Source: a virus
DNA length: 25,536 bases
IMG/VR virus record: IMGVR_UViG_3300025133_007152
Location: 1-25,536 of that record
Direction: 5' to 3' (one strand)
Shown here: piece after piece, positions 11,559 through 18,515 of the stretch
Layout: each line of letters opens with the position of its first letter
Position numbering within the stretch: the first letter of the stretch is position 1
Notes under the pieces: model-generated
Seen by the model: only the letters and a program-made list of their open reading frames with translations
Told to the model about the DNA's origin: nothing
Database searches by the model: none
Position numbers and translations under genes: made by a program

Positions 11559-11990
11559 TTAGACTCCCGCGTGTACTATTGAATAGACAATAGTTATTAA
11601 GTATTTGGATGTACTCGCAACATCATCATATTTAAGACCGCTTCCGGGATTAATTTTAACAGGCTGTTCTGTATTCCAGAAAAAGGGACCTTGGCTATTT
11701 GCACCAAATCCTAAATATGTGGAAGAGTCGGCAGTACTACCTACGTGAGTTACATTGGAATCAAAAAGTAGTCCAAAAAATGGGTTAGTGCTGTCTGTAG
11801 TAGCTGTAACGCCCCATAAAAGATAATATGAGTCGGCACTACCCCCTGAAAGTGAGGAGGCATCAGCGAGTAATACAGCCCCATCCAATGGATCAAGGAA
11901 TGAGGTGGTGTTTAGAGTAGAATATTCTTTAATTTGAGCCATGGAAGGTCCACCAGCTCGTCCGAATCTATTTTCTGCGGGAGGTGTCAT
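11559..11990 (-). CDS. Virion-type beta protein, paralog 2 of 2
   Basis: The 143-residue protein shares clear motifs with its upstream neighbour: S-x-YxLWGV near residue 60, then QGPFFWNTEQPVKI and GSGLKYDD, and a VYSI-type ending. Ser/Thr/Ala/Gly-rich composition and beta-strand periodicity fit a phage fibre, spike or decoration domain. The start at 11990 shares a base with the previous stop (TAATG). A Met at residue 17 is an alternative, but the alignment with the paralog (RAGGPS vs LAGTPT) supports the upstream start. No enzymatic motifs. Confidence 0.6.
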   Translation of the reverse strand: MTPPAENRFGRAGGPSMAQIKEYSTLNTTSFLDPLDGAVLLADASSLSGGSADSYYLLWGVTATTDSTNPFFGLLFDSNVTHVGSTADSSTYLGFGANSQGPFFWNTEQPVKINPGSGLKYDDVASTSKYLITIVYSIVHAGV

Positions 11991-12433
11991 TAGTTTTTAA
12001 TTGAGTAGTATACGTATACGATATTATTTCTATCACGTCCGGTAGCATCTAACTTTAATCCAGATCCTTTAGGTAGTCCTATAGGATGATCAGTGGACCA
12101 GAAAAAAGGTCCTTCTTTGGAGGTTGCGAATGATAAAATTACTGCGTCGTCGGCAGAAGATGCTCCTGGGTATGCGACATGGGAGTTTGTAGTATTAATA
12201 AGGTATCCGGAGAAGGTATTTGAAGTTGCTGCTTCGGCGGTTGCACATATAACCCCCCATAAAATATACTGAGAGTTGGCAGTGCTTCCCGGTAACGAGG
12301 AAACATCCGGAAGAATAGTAGTAATACTTGTAGTAATATCATTACCTGCACCGCCGCCAATCCCAGATACGGCTGTAAAGCCGTAATCTCGTAAATGTTG
12401 AACCGTAGGGGTTCCTGCTAATCCGTATACCAT
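11990..12433 (-). CDS. Virion-type beta protein, paralog 1 of 2
   Basis: This is a 147-residue protein with a Gly/Thr-rich N-terminus (GIGGGAGNDITTSITTILPD). It shares a core with the next gene: NSQYILWGV, then EGPFFWSTDHPIGLPKGSGL and an ending VYVYYSI. It probably forms the same beta-sandwich fold as its paralog and may assemble with it on the virion. A GAGGAT Shine-Dalgarno lies about 9 bases before the ATG, and TATATAAT about 25 bases upstream may be a promoter. It follows rmlD by 26 bases. The specific virion role is unknown. Confidence 0.6.
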   Translation of the reverse strand: MVYGLAGTPTVQHLRDYGFTAVSGIGGGAGNDITTSITTILPDVSSLPGSTANSQYILWGVICATAEAATSNTFSGYLINTTNSHVAYPGASSADDAVILSFATSKEGPFFWSTDHPIGLPKGSGLKLDATGRDRNNIVYVYYSIKN

Positions 12434-12459
12434 ATTTAATTATCCTCGTATTATATAGA

Positions 12460-13185
12460 CTAATTCAATGAACAATCTATTGGATAATTATATCCTAATT
12501 TTACGTCTTTATGGGAAATAATATTAATTTCTGGATAATCTTCTTTAGCCAAGCTCTCTAATGACTTGCGCTTAGTCCCGATATGGATAACACCTTTACG
12601 TTTTAAAGCTTTTACGATCTTAGGGGCTATAATATCAACCCAATCTTTGGAAGTATAAATATCTTCAAATACAGCTTGTAAATGCTTTTTCGTAGGTCCC
12701 CAAGTCCCTCTTTTACAGAATGAAGTTCTAATAATCAGATCAGTAGGAAGCATAAAAGCTTCACCTGCTAACTTAGACCAGCCATAAAATGTCCCAGGGT
12801 TAGGTTTAGATTTAATCGTATAACCCCCTTCAGTTCCTTCATATACATAATCTGTTGAAATATATACGATTTTAGTCTTTCTGGGTTGCCATTTCGCAGC
12901 TACTCTCATATTCATAGTACCGTAAATATTTGTTTCAATTACCGCTACTTTGTTTTTAGGTTTTTCAGCGCCTTTAACGTCTGTCCAAGCAGCACAGTGA
13001 AGAATACAATCAAATCTTTTTTCGTCTTTTAAATACTCACTCACCCCAATAATATCCTCTACTGGAAATTCTTCGTGAGTTGGTGCGAATATTTTATATC
13101 CGGCTTCCTTTAATAAGGGTAGGAGAGTTGAACCAAGCGTCCCAGACCCTCCAGTTAGTAATATTGTTTTAATTTCTCGATTCAC
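12460..13185 (-). CDS. rmlD: RmlD-like dTDP-4-dehydrorhamnose reductase, short
   Basis: The protein is 241 residues. An N-terminal Rossmann motif TGGSGTLGS (residues 11-19), a YISTDYVYEG strand and the catalytic YGWSK (Tyr/Lys pair) identify an extended short-chain dehydrogenase. The RmlD type is indicated by the STDYVYxG motif and the KPNPGTFYGWSKLAGE segment. It is shorter than typical RmlD (about 290), with a reduced C-terminal substrate domain. It reduces dTDP-4-dehydro-L-rhamnose to dTDP-L-rhamnose with NAD(P)H. It overlaps rmlB by 17 bases, and rmlA lies just upstream, giving the pathway context. A related reductase with another product cannot be excluded. Confidence 0.75.
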   Translation of the reverse strand: MNREIKTILLTGGSGTLGSTLLPLLKEAGYKIFAPTHEEFPVEDIIGVSEYLKDEKRFDCILHCAAWTDVKGAEKPKNKVAVIETNIYGTMNMRVAAKWQPRKTKIVYISTDYVYEGTEGGYTIKSKPNPGTFYGWSKLAGEAFMLPTDLIIRTSFCKRGTWGPTKKHLQAVFEDIYTSKDWVDIIAPKIVKALKRKGVIHIGTKRKSLESLAKEDYPEINIISHKDVKLGYNYPIDCSLN

Positions 13186-14107
13186 TCTGTAAAAATGCTT
13201 CTAAAGGTGTAAAGATTTTGTCTCCTTGATAAGCTTTTAGCTTCTTACAATCTAATGCGTATTTTTTATCATGTCCCAGTCTGTCTGCTACATATTCAAT
13301 ATTCGCGGGGATACCTAAAACTTCGGAGATCTTTTCGATTACTTCTATATTAGTATATGCAAATCCTGAACCAATATTATAAGTCTCAGAATTATAGTGG
13401 GAATGCATGAGGTCTAGCATTATCCTTACATGGTCATCCGTATGAATCCATTCTCTAATTTGCAGCCCATCACCATACACTGGGATAGGTTTGTTGTTTT
13501 TCATAGCTTCAAACACAGTAGGGAGGAATTTCTCAGCGTGTTGCCCAGGTCCAAAGTTATTACAACATCTAGTAATTAAATATGGTAAATCAAAGGTTCT
13601 ATGTGCTGATAAAACTAACATTTCCGCAGCAGCTTTAGAAGCTGAATAATAAGAAGATGGTTTTAAATTAAAGGACTCTGTAGCTTCAGGGGAGCCATTA
13701 AGATCTTCCATATCCCCGTAAACTTCGTCTGTAGAGACTTGTACAAATTTACGAAATATGTTCTTAGGCTGCTTTTTTGCTATTTCAAGTAGATTGAACA
13801 CCCCTTCGATATTTGATCGAACGAATGGTCTACCATCAGATATAGAATTATCCACATGAGACTCAGCGGCAAAATTAACAATGTAACTAAGAGGAGGCAG
13901 GTCAGTAGAGGTAATATCGCAAATATCGCCAACAACCAAATTAAAACGTTTTTCATCTTTTTTTATATATTTAGGGATTCTATCACTATCAGCCGCGTAT
14001 GTAAGTTTATCTAATACGGTGATGTTATAGTCAGTGGCATCGTAAATATGCCTAACAAATCGGGAACCTATAAATCCAGCCCCGCCAGTAATTAAAATGT
14101 TTTTCAT
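13169..14107 (-). CDS. rmlB: dTDP-glucose 4,6-dehydratase
   Basis: The protein is 312 residues. NAD-binding TGGAGFIGS at residues 7-15, the catalytic STDEVYGD motif (Thr-Asp-Glu) and YSASKAA (Tyr/Lys) are all intact, with CNNFGPGQ and a C-terminal GHDKKYALD motif as in RmlB. It converts dTDP-glucose to dTDP-4-dehydro-6-deoxyglucose, the common intermediate for rhamnose and other deoxysugars. It is somewhat shorter than bacterial homologs (about 350) at the C-terminus. It follows rmlA by a one-base overlap (TAATG) and precedes rmlD, so the three form one coupled unit. Confidence 0.9.
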   Translation of the reverse strand: MKNILITGGAGFIGSRFVRHIYDATDYNITVLDKLTYAADSDRIPKYIKKDEKRFNLVVGDICDITSTDLPPLSYIVNFAAESHVDNSISDGRPFVRSNIEGVFNLLEIAKKQPKNIFRKFVQVSTDEVYGDMEDLNGSPEATESFNLKPSSYYSASKAAAEMLVLSAHRTFDLPYLITRCCNNFGPGQHAEKFLPTVFEAMKNNKPIPVYGDGLQIREWIHTDDHVRIMLDLMHSHYNSETYNIGSGFAYTNIEVIEKISEVLGIPANIEYVADRLGHDKKYALDCKKLKAYQGDKIFTPLEAFLQSESRN

Positions 14108-14859
14108 TAATGAGTATTTTTATAATCTTCTAGCACGATAGCATTCGCTTCTGCCAAGGATTGCGGAGTTCCGCAGTCTAACCAAGCCCCGTTAATCTTG
14201 TGGGCTGTGAGGGTACCTTCTTTTAGGTACATTCGATTAATGTCAGTAATCTCTAATTCTCCCCTTTCGGAGGGTGAAAGTGAATTAATCTTCTTGAAAA
14301 TAGTGTTGTCATACATGTATAACCCAATAACAGCGTCATTCGAAGGTGCAATTTCCGGCTTTTCTATGATGTCCTGGATTGAGTTTCCTACGGGAGCATA
14401 TTCTACTACTCCAAATCTTTCAGGGTCGGGAACTTCTTTGGTAAAAATATGAGCTCCTTTGGCTTCCCATGAGAACTCATTTACAGCCTGTGAGACGTCC
14501 TCAAAGATTAGATTGTCTCCCAGAACCACCACGCACTTATTAGAGCCTACAAACGATTGTGCCATAGCTAGAGCGTGTGCTATACCCCCTTCTCCTTCTT
14601 GGTAAGCGTAATTTAGCCTGTCCAAGCCTAAATCCTCACCATTTCTAAGAACTTTGATAAAATCTCCAGCGTGGGGACCTCCAGTAACAACTAAAATATC
14701 TTTAATACCCGCATTTACTAATGTTCGAATCGGATGATAAACCATTGGCTCGTCAAAAACTGGAAGTAAGTGCTTATTTGTGGCTCTAGTTAAAGGGTCT
14801 AATCTAGACCCTAAGCCACCTGCTAAAACCACGCCTGTTATATTATGTAAATTTTCCAA
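14107..14859 (-). CDS. rmlA: Glucose-1-phosphate thymidylyltransferase, TTG start
   Basis: The protein is 250 residues. GVVLAGGLGSRLDPLT followed by NKHLLPVFDEPMVYHPI is the signature nucleotidyltransferase N-terminus, with VVLGDNLIF (metal-binding Asp), an EKPE segment and GLYMYDN, and WLDCGTPQSLAEA near the C-terminus. It couples dTTP and glucose-1-phosphate to dTDP-glucose. It is shorter than enteric RmlA (about 290), as in the short, archaeal-like forms. The start is TTG at 14859, decided by AAGGGG eight bases upstream. A hairpin (14870-14892) overlaps this ribosome site, suggesting control of translation. Confidence 0.9.
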   Translation of the reverse strand: MENLHNITGVVLAGGLGSRLDPLTRATNKHLLPVFDEPMVYHPIRTLVNAGIKDILVVTGGPHAGDFIKVLRNGEDLGLDRLNYAYQEGEGGIAHALAMAQSFVGSNKCVVVLGDNLIFEDVSQAVNEFSWEAKGAHIFTKEVPDPERFGVVEYAPVGNSIQDIIEKPEIAPSNDAVIGLYMYDNTIFKKINSLSPSERGELEITDINRMYLKEGTLTAHKINGAWLDCGTPQSLAEANAIVLEDYKNTH

Positions 14860-14869
14860 AAATAAAACC

Positions 14870-14892
14870 CCTTATACCATTATAGTATAAGG
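14870..14892 (-). promoter_or_regulatory. Hairpin overlapping the rmlA ribosome-binding site
   Basis: On the minus strand CCTTATAC pairs perfectly with GTATAAGG across the loop TATAATG; the right arm runs into AAGGGG, the Shine-Dalgarno of rmlA. The T-rich sequence after it (GGTTTTATTTTT) also resembles a weak terminator. It could act as attenuator, RBS sequester or protein site. The loop includes a TATAAT hexamer. Confidence 0.5.
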
Positions 14893-14915
14893 AGTTCCAA
14901 TTATAACAAAAATAT

Positions 14916-15203
14916 TTATTCTTTTTCGAGTTTTTTCTCCATCCTTTCCATTGTTTTTATCATGGTATCAATTTGGACTGTCATTACTCTTATATCAATT
15001 ACTAAAGTGTTCATACTCTTTTCCATACTTTCCACTTTCTGTTCTATTTTCATAATCGCAGTCATGTTATCTTCAATATGGTCTGCATTTACTTTTATAT
15101 CTGCCTGTAATTGGAAAAAGAAATATAATACAGTGATTAGGGGTATAAGAAGACCCATTAAGAGTCTAGCGTTTGTGAGGATTAAGTTAGGTTTATCAGA
15201 CAT
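14916..15203 (-). CDS. Single-TM protein with long coiled coil
   Basis: This is a 95-residue protein. After MSDKPNLILTNARLL comes a hydrophobic segment (MGLLIPLITVLYFFF), then a long amphipathic helix with heptad-like Ile/Met spacing (IEDNMTAIMKIEQKVESMEK and MIKTMERMEKKLEKE). The fold resembles small phage membrane proteins that anchor a coiled coil. The flanking charges do not settle the topology. It follows the Clp gene by one base and is placed before the rml cluster. The function is unknown. Confidence 0.7.
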   Translation of the reverse strand: MSDKPNLILTNARLLMGLLIPLITVLYFFFQLQADIKVNADHIEDNMTAIMKIEQKVESMEKSMNTLVIDIRVMTVQIDTMIKTMERMEKKLEKE

Positions 15204-15204
15204 A

Positions 15205-16461
15205 TTATATTTCTTCTACAAGGAGTTCCCCCTGTTGGAATTTAGGCTTGAATTTCTTAGCTTCAGAGCCATTTAGGATTTTATCAGCGAGTTTTAGTGT
15301 TACATTTTGCTTTATATAGCGCTTTATATTCCTCGCCCCATACTCAGGCGAGTATGCATTATCTACTACGTGAGATACCAGTTTTTTAGTAATTTTTATG
15401 GGTAAATTACGTAAATTTAGTTTTGTGATGTTTTCTGCGTCTTCTCTAGTTAATTGGTTAAAGAAAATTACCTCATCAATGCGATTAATAAACTCTGGGG
15501 AGAACTCTCTTTTGAAAGCGTCCATTATATTCTCTCTAACCCCTTTATAAGTACTTACCTTACTATCGAACCCTACAGTCTTTATTCCCACGTTATCATG
15601 GATACCCACATTACTTGTGAAGAGAAAAATTGAATTTGTGAAATCTAATAAATTACCTTTGTTATCAGTGATTTTACCATCATCTAGAAATCCAAGTAAC
15701 AAATTATGAAGCTTTGTATCGGCCTTTTCAATTTCATCAAATAAGATTACCCATTCTGAAGATTCCTCAGCTTTGCTAGCTAAGATACCAGGCTCATTAG
15801 AGCCCACATAACCCGGGGGGCTTCCGATTAATTTAGCGTATTCATGGGGTCCTGCATATTCGGAACAATTAATTTTTAAAATCTTCTGGGGGCTTCCCAT
15901 GTAATGTTCAGCTATAAGGTTTGCTATATGAGTTTTACCTACTCCGGTAGGTCCAATAAAAAATGCAGAACCAAAGCTCTCAAATCCAGAATTCACTAGT
16001 TTAAACATATTAAACATTTTCTCAACCGCATTTTCTTGACCTATTAAATCCTTTTCTATATTTTTACGGATTCTTTGCAAATCTACCATATTATAGTTGG
16101 AAGATTCATTTACACTCTTAATTATATCTTTTGGGGATACTGAAGACCCCTCTTCCGCCAAATAATTAAAATGCATACACGCGGATTCGATAGTTAGTAT
16201 AGGGTAAACTTCAACTACACATGAGTATAAAGATTCTGATAATAAATTAGAATTACCATGGACTTTAACTAGTTTCTCGTACTCATGGACTAAAGATTTA
16301 CAAATGAATTCTGTAAACTCCTCAATACTATAATTGGTATCCGAAAGTTTATTATCCAGAGTAGCGAATATTAAATCGATTTCCCCTTTTTCAATTTTGC
16401 GGACTTTAACAAAACAGTCTAGTGCTTGACTGTAGGTAACGAAGTATTTTTGTTCACTCAT
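15205..16461 (-). CDS. Clp/Hsp100-type AAA+ unfoldase with ClpP-docking loop
   Basis: This is a 418-residue protein with one AAA+ module (from about residue 138) most like the D2 ring of ClpA/B/C. It has Walker A GPTGVGKT (170-177), the pore loop SPPGYVGSNEPG (GYVG 217-220), Walker B ILFDEIEKA, sensor TSN (282-284), V-G-F at 296-298 and NRID (Arg finger 327). VGF lies where ClpC carries its ClpP-binding V-G-F and ClpA its I-G-L, so docking to a ClpP protease is predicted. The first 135 residues show no standard Clp N-domain and probably select substrates. No ClpP is encoded in the window, so host ClpP is the likely partner. The start follows a CTATAATATA box, without a Shine-Dalgarno. Confidence 0.85.
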   Translation of the reverse strand: MSEQKYFVTYSQALDCFVKVRKIEKGEIDLIFATLDNKLSDTNYSIEEFTEFICKSLVHEYEKLVKVHGNSNLLSESLYSCVVEVYPILTIESACMHFNYLAEEGSSVSPKDIIKSVNESSNYNMVDLQRIRKNIEKDLIGQENAVEKMFNMFKLVNSGFESFGSAFFIGPTGVGKTHIANLIAEHYMGSPQKILKINCSEYAGPHEYAKLIGSPPGYVGSNEPGILASKAEESSEWVILFDEIEKADTKLHNLLLGFLDDGKITDNKGNLLDFTNSIFLFTSNVGIHDNVGIKTVGFDSKVSTYKGVRENIMDAFKREFSPEFINRIDEVIFFNQLTREDAENITKLNLRNLPIKITKKLVSHVVDNAYSPEYGARNIKRYIKQNVTLKLADKILNGSEAKKFKPKFQQGELLVEEI

Positions 16462-16463
16462 AT

Positions 16464-16473
16464 TATATTATAG
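16464..16473 (-). promoter_or_regulatory. CTATAATATA box before the Clp gene
   Basis: The minus strand reads CTATAATATAATATG with the ATG at 16461, the same 10-mer as at 10388 and 19479. There is no Shine-Dalgarno in the 30-base gap, so either a leaderless message starts here or the translation signal is A/T-rich. Confidence 0.4.
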
Positions 16474-16493
16474 GAGAAACGGTTTCGAAAATA

Positions 16494-16838
16494 CTATTGA
16501 TATTTTTTTTGTTTTAGATCATCGAAAGAAAGCATTTCCAAATTTTCTGCGCTTTTATCAGGTGCAGGAGTTTTATCAAGATGAACTCTAATTTTAACCA
16601 AAGAGTCCAATGCTTTCATTTTAGTATTTTGAGTATTAGTGTAAATTTCTAAACACTTAACCATTTCGGATTTAGCTTTCATGTCGTCAGGATTTGCCTC
16701 TACGAGTGCTTTAAAGTATTCGTATGCTTCCCACGCCTTTACTCTATCACCTTCGATATCTTTAAGAATTGTTTTAAATTCCTTTTGAATACGAGGTGCG
16801 TTATAAAGGTCAGTCTTAGGATTATAGGGACGAGCCAT
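16494..16838 (-). CDS. Small helical protein, unknown function
   Basis: This 114-residue soluble protein starts MARPYNPKTDLYNAPRIQ. It has two to three long helices (for example RVKAWEAYEYFKALVEANPD and KAKSEMVKCLEIYTNTQN) and a polar C-terminal tail ending DDLKQKKYQ. The size and helical make-up are seen in several phage packaging or head-related small proteins, but no specific motif identifies it. It is coupled by one base to the upstream SAP-like gene. No family is claimed. Confidence 0.65.
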   Translation of the reverse strand: MARPYNPKTDLYNAPRIQKEFKTILKDIEGDRVKAWEAYEYFKALVEANPDDMKAKSEMVKCLEIYTNTQNTKMKALDSLVKIRVHLDKTPAPDKSAENLEMLSFDDLKQKKYQ

Positions 16839-17089
16839 TATCCTTGCGCTTTTAGAATTGCTTTTACTAAAAAGCCTTTTCTCTTACGCTTATCAAGTTC
16901 AATATCAAAAGAATCACGAGCTAATTGCTCTAATTCATCTTTACTCATTTTGTTTAATGAGGCTTTTGTAAACTTAGCGTCTTCTACGGCGGGGGCTGCT
17001 GGAGCTGCTGGAGCTGCTTGAGCTGCTGCTTTTTGCTCAGCTTCTAATGCGGCTATTCTAGCTGCTCTTCTACGTTGATGTATGTTCAT
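16838..17089 (-). CDS. Ala/Pro-linker protein with SAP/HeH-like C-terminus
   Basis: This is an 83-residue protein from the ATG at 17089. A longer start at 17119 would overlap the upstream gene by 26 bases and is less likely. The N-terminus is a basic helix (MNIHQRRRAARIAALEAEQK), then an Ala/Pro repeat linker (AAPAAPAAPA) and a C-terminal motif LNKMSKDELEQLARDSFDIE with KRKRKGFLVKAILKA, which resembles the SAP, Rho-N or HeH/LEM helix-extended loop-helix fold. Such domains bind nucleic acid in many proteins. It is positioned among replication and packaging type genes. Confidence 0.65.
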   Translation of the reverse strand: MNIHQRRRAARIAALEAEQKAAAQAAPAAPAAPAVEDAKFTKASLNKMSKDELEQLARDSFDIELDKRKRKGFLVKAILKAQG

Positions 17090-17093
17090 AATA

Positions 17094-17633
17094 TTATTTT
17101 TTCTTTTTAAATTTAGCAAGATCTACGTGCTTGCCTTTACCTCTAAGCATTGTAGGGGTTACTTCATCTTTATCTAAAATGTTTATAGCGGAACCGCCAT
17201 GCTTTACTTTAGTTCTTTTTGCGTATTTTTTAATTTTATCCATATCCGTAGTTAGCGCAAATCCTTTAACTACCTTGTTATCTGATTTCTCACCCCAAGT
17301 TCCTTTAGTAATCACATAGATTCTGTCAGATTGTGGGGTCGTAAAAATAGTGCCAAATTCCTGGGTCCCTAGGGCTGTATGGATAGACTTAAAAGATGGT
17401 ATTTTAGATTTTTTAGACTCGGTCTCGCCTTTTTTATTAGGGGACGCGTGTTTAAATTTGGAGAATTCCTCACGAAGTAGTTCGATAATCTTAGCTTCAG
17501 AGTACCCTGTGTACGCATCGCAAGATTTATCAGCCATTTTTGACTCTACAAATAGCTTAAATTCTCTATCAGCTTCTATCGCTTTAGTGGTGTTTTGGTA
17601 ATTAATAGTGGTGTTGTTTCCGAAAATACTCAT
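17094..17633 (-). CDS. Soluble basic protein, unknown function
   Basis: This 179-residue protein starts MSIFGNNTTINYQNTTKAIE. The first half is helical (AKIIELLREEFSKFKHAS) and contains a Lys/Glu-rich linker. The second half looks beta-rich (TIFTTPQSDRIYVITKGTWG) and ends in KFKKKK. No TM or signal is present. A GGAT element is 8 bases before the ATG. The C-terminal poly-Lys tail suggests contact with nucleic acid. No family is recognised. Confidence 0.65.
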   Translation of the reverse strand: MSIFGNNTTINYQNTTKAIEADREFKLFVESKMADKSCDAYTGYSEAKIIELLREEFSKFKHASPNKKGETESKKSKIPSFKSIHTALGTQEFGTIFTTPQSDRIYVITKGTWGEKSDNKVVKGFALTTDMDKIKKYAKRTKVKHGGSAINILDKDEVTPTMLRGKGKHVDLAKFKKKK

Positions 17634-17659
17634 GAGTTTATCCTATGTTATATACCCTC

Positions 17660-17833
17660 TTACTTCCCTTTCTTTAATTTTTTACACGGTTTGCAAATAT
17701 ATTGGTGTTTCTTATTAAACGCGGAAGAATTCCATAAAGTTCCTAGTTTTATCCTAATTTCGGACTTTTCTTTACAAGTCGCGCATTTTACCCCATGCCA
17801 CTCCCATTTAGAATCTTCTTTAATAGTAGGCAT
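17660..17833 (-). CDS. Small two-CxxC zinc-ribbon protein
   Basis: From the ATG at 17833 a 57-residue frame begins MPTIKEDSKWEWHGVKCATC and ends KPCKKLKKGK before TAA. C17-x-x-C20 and C47-x-x-C50 form a classical four-Cys zinc pair separated by 26 residues, with a basic tail. Related small zinc-ribbon or treble-clef proteins are common in phages and usually bind nucleic acid or act as small regulators. The start is coupled by one base to the upstream gene (TAATG). Confidence 0.75.
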   Translation of the reverse strand: MPTIKEDSKWEWHGVKCATCKEKSEIRIKLGTLWNSSAFNKKHQYICKPCKKLKKGK

Positions 17834-18051
17834 TAATCGTCGAATTGCAGAGGATCTTTTATCGTATATTTAGGATCGAAATTTCTTTCGTCTTTAGCAT
17901 CGAAATCTCTCTTCCAGATTGATTCTTTAATCAAATACTCTGTATCCTCATTAAGTGTATCAAATCCATAAAACTCTGCGATTGCGCAGATAATCATACA
18001 TACAGCTATTATGCTGGACATTATCCATATAAAAATTTCAAATAGAATCAC
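17833..18051 (-). CDS. Small single-TM protein with acidic tail
   Basis: This is a 72-residue protein. Residues 1-28 are hydrophobic (MILFEIFIWIMSSIIAVCMI then ICAIAEFYGF) and form an N-terminal membrane helix. The remainder is polar and acidic (LNEDTEYLIKE, then DAKDERNFDPKYTIKDPLQ). It overlaps the cupin gene by 4 bases and the zinc gene by 1, so it belongs to the same operon. No family is recognised. Confidence 0.65.
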   Translation of the reverse strand: MILFEIFIWIMSSIIAVCMIICAIAEFYGFDTLNEDTEYLIKESIWKRDFDAKDERNFDPKYTIKDPLQFDD

Positions 18052-18515
18052 TTGTTCTCAGGTTTCCACCAATCTTTGTCTACGAAATCTGTATAGCTAG
18101 CCCTTTCTTCATCTGGATTTTGGGGATCATACTTACAGGTAACAAAATATAGAAGCCCGCAAGATTCATCCCCTATAGGGGTTAGTCCGTGCCATTCTCC
18201 CGCATCAATTCTTACTACACAAGGATTATGCTCCCCTATAAAGAATTTTTCAGCTCTTTTAGTCTTAGGGTTATAAACTCCTACTTGAGCCATACCCTTC
18301 ACTATGCAGAAATAGTCATCTTGGCATTTGTGACGATGCCAGGCTTTAATTATCCCAGGATTTACTACCGAATAGTTTATTTGAAAGCTGTTACACTGCT
18401 TACAATGGGGAGATACTCCCTTCACGCTTCCTATCACAAAATCGGCATTTGCGTAAATATCGTTTAAACTCCAACCCCTGGAATCAGCGAACTTGTCTAA
18501 TTTAAATATTTTCAT
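18048..18515 (-). CDS. RmlC-like dTDP-sugar epimerase (cupin)
   Basis: This is a 155-residue cupin. The N-terminus has D-S-R-G-W (residues 11-15), as in RmlC. NPGIIKAWHRH carries the catalytic-type His near residue 62, and IDAGEWHGL and YDPQNPDEER near the end match the RmlC layout (the latter like YxPxxER). It would epimerise C3/C5 of dTDP-4-dehydro-6-deoxyglucose, supplying the missing step of the rhamnose pathway encoded by rmlA, rmlB and rmlD 3-5 kb away. It is shorter than RmlC (about 180), and a related ketoisomerase (QdtA/FdtA-like) or WxcM-like role is possible. It overlaps the RecA-like gene by 14 bases. Confidence 0.65.
   Translation of the reverse strand: MKIFKLDKFADSRGWSLNDIYANADFVIGSVKGVSPHCKQCNSFQINYSVVNPGIIKAWHRHKCQDDYFCIVKGMAQVGVYNPKTKRAEKFFIGEHNPCVVRIDAGEWHGLTPIGDESCGLLYFVTCKYDPQNPDEERASYTDFVDKDWWKPENK

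Noticed and set aside
12139-12360. Minus-strand frame of 73 codons
   Set aside because: Lies in an alternate frame inside 11990-12433, which is supported by its paralog.
17094-17119. Longer N-terminus for the SAP-like protein starting at 17119
   Set aside because: It would overlap the upstream gene by 26 bases. The ATG at 17089 gives a clean gene after the upstream stop.
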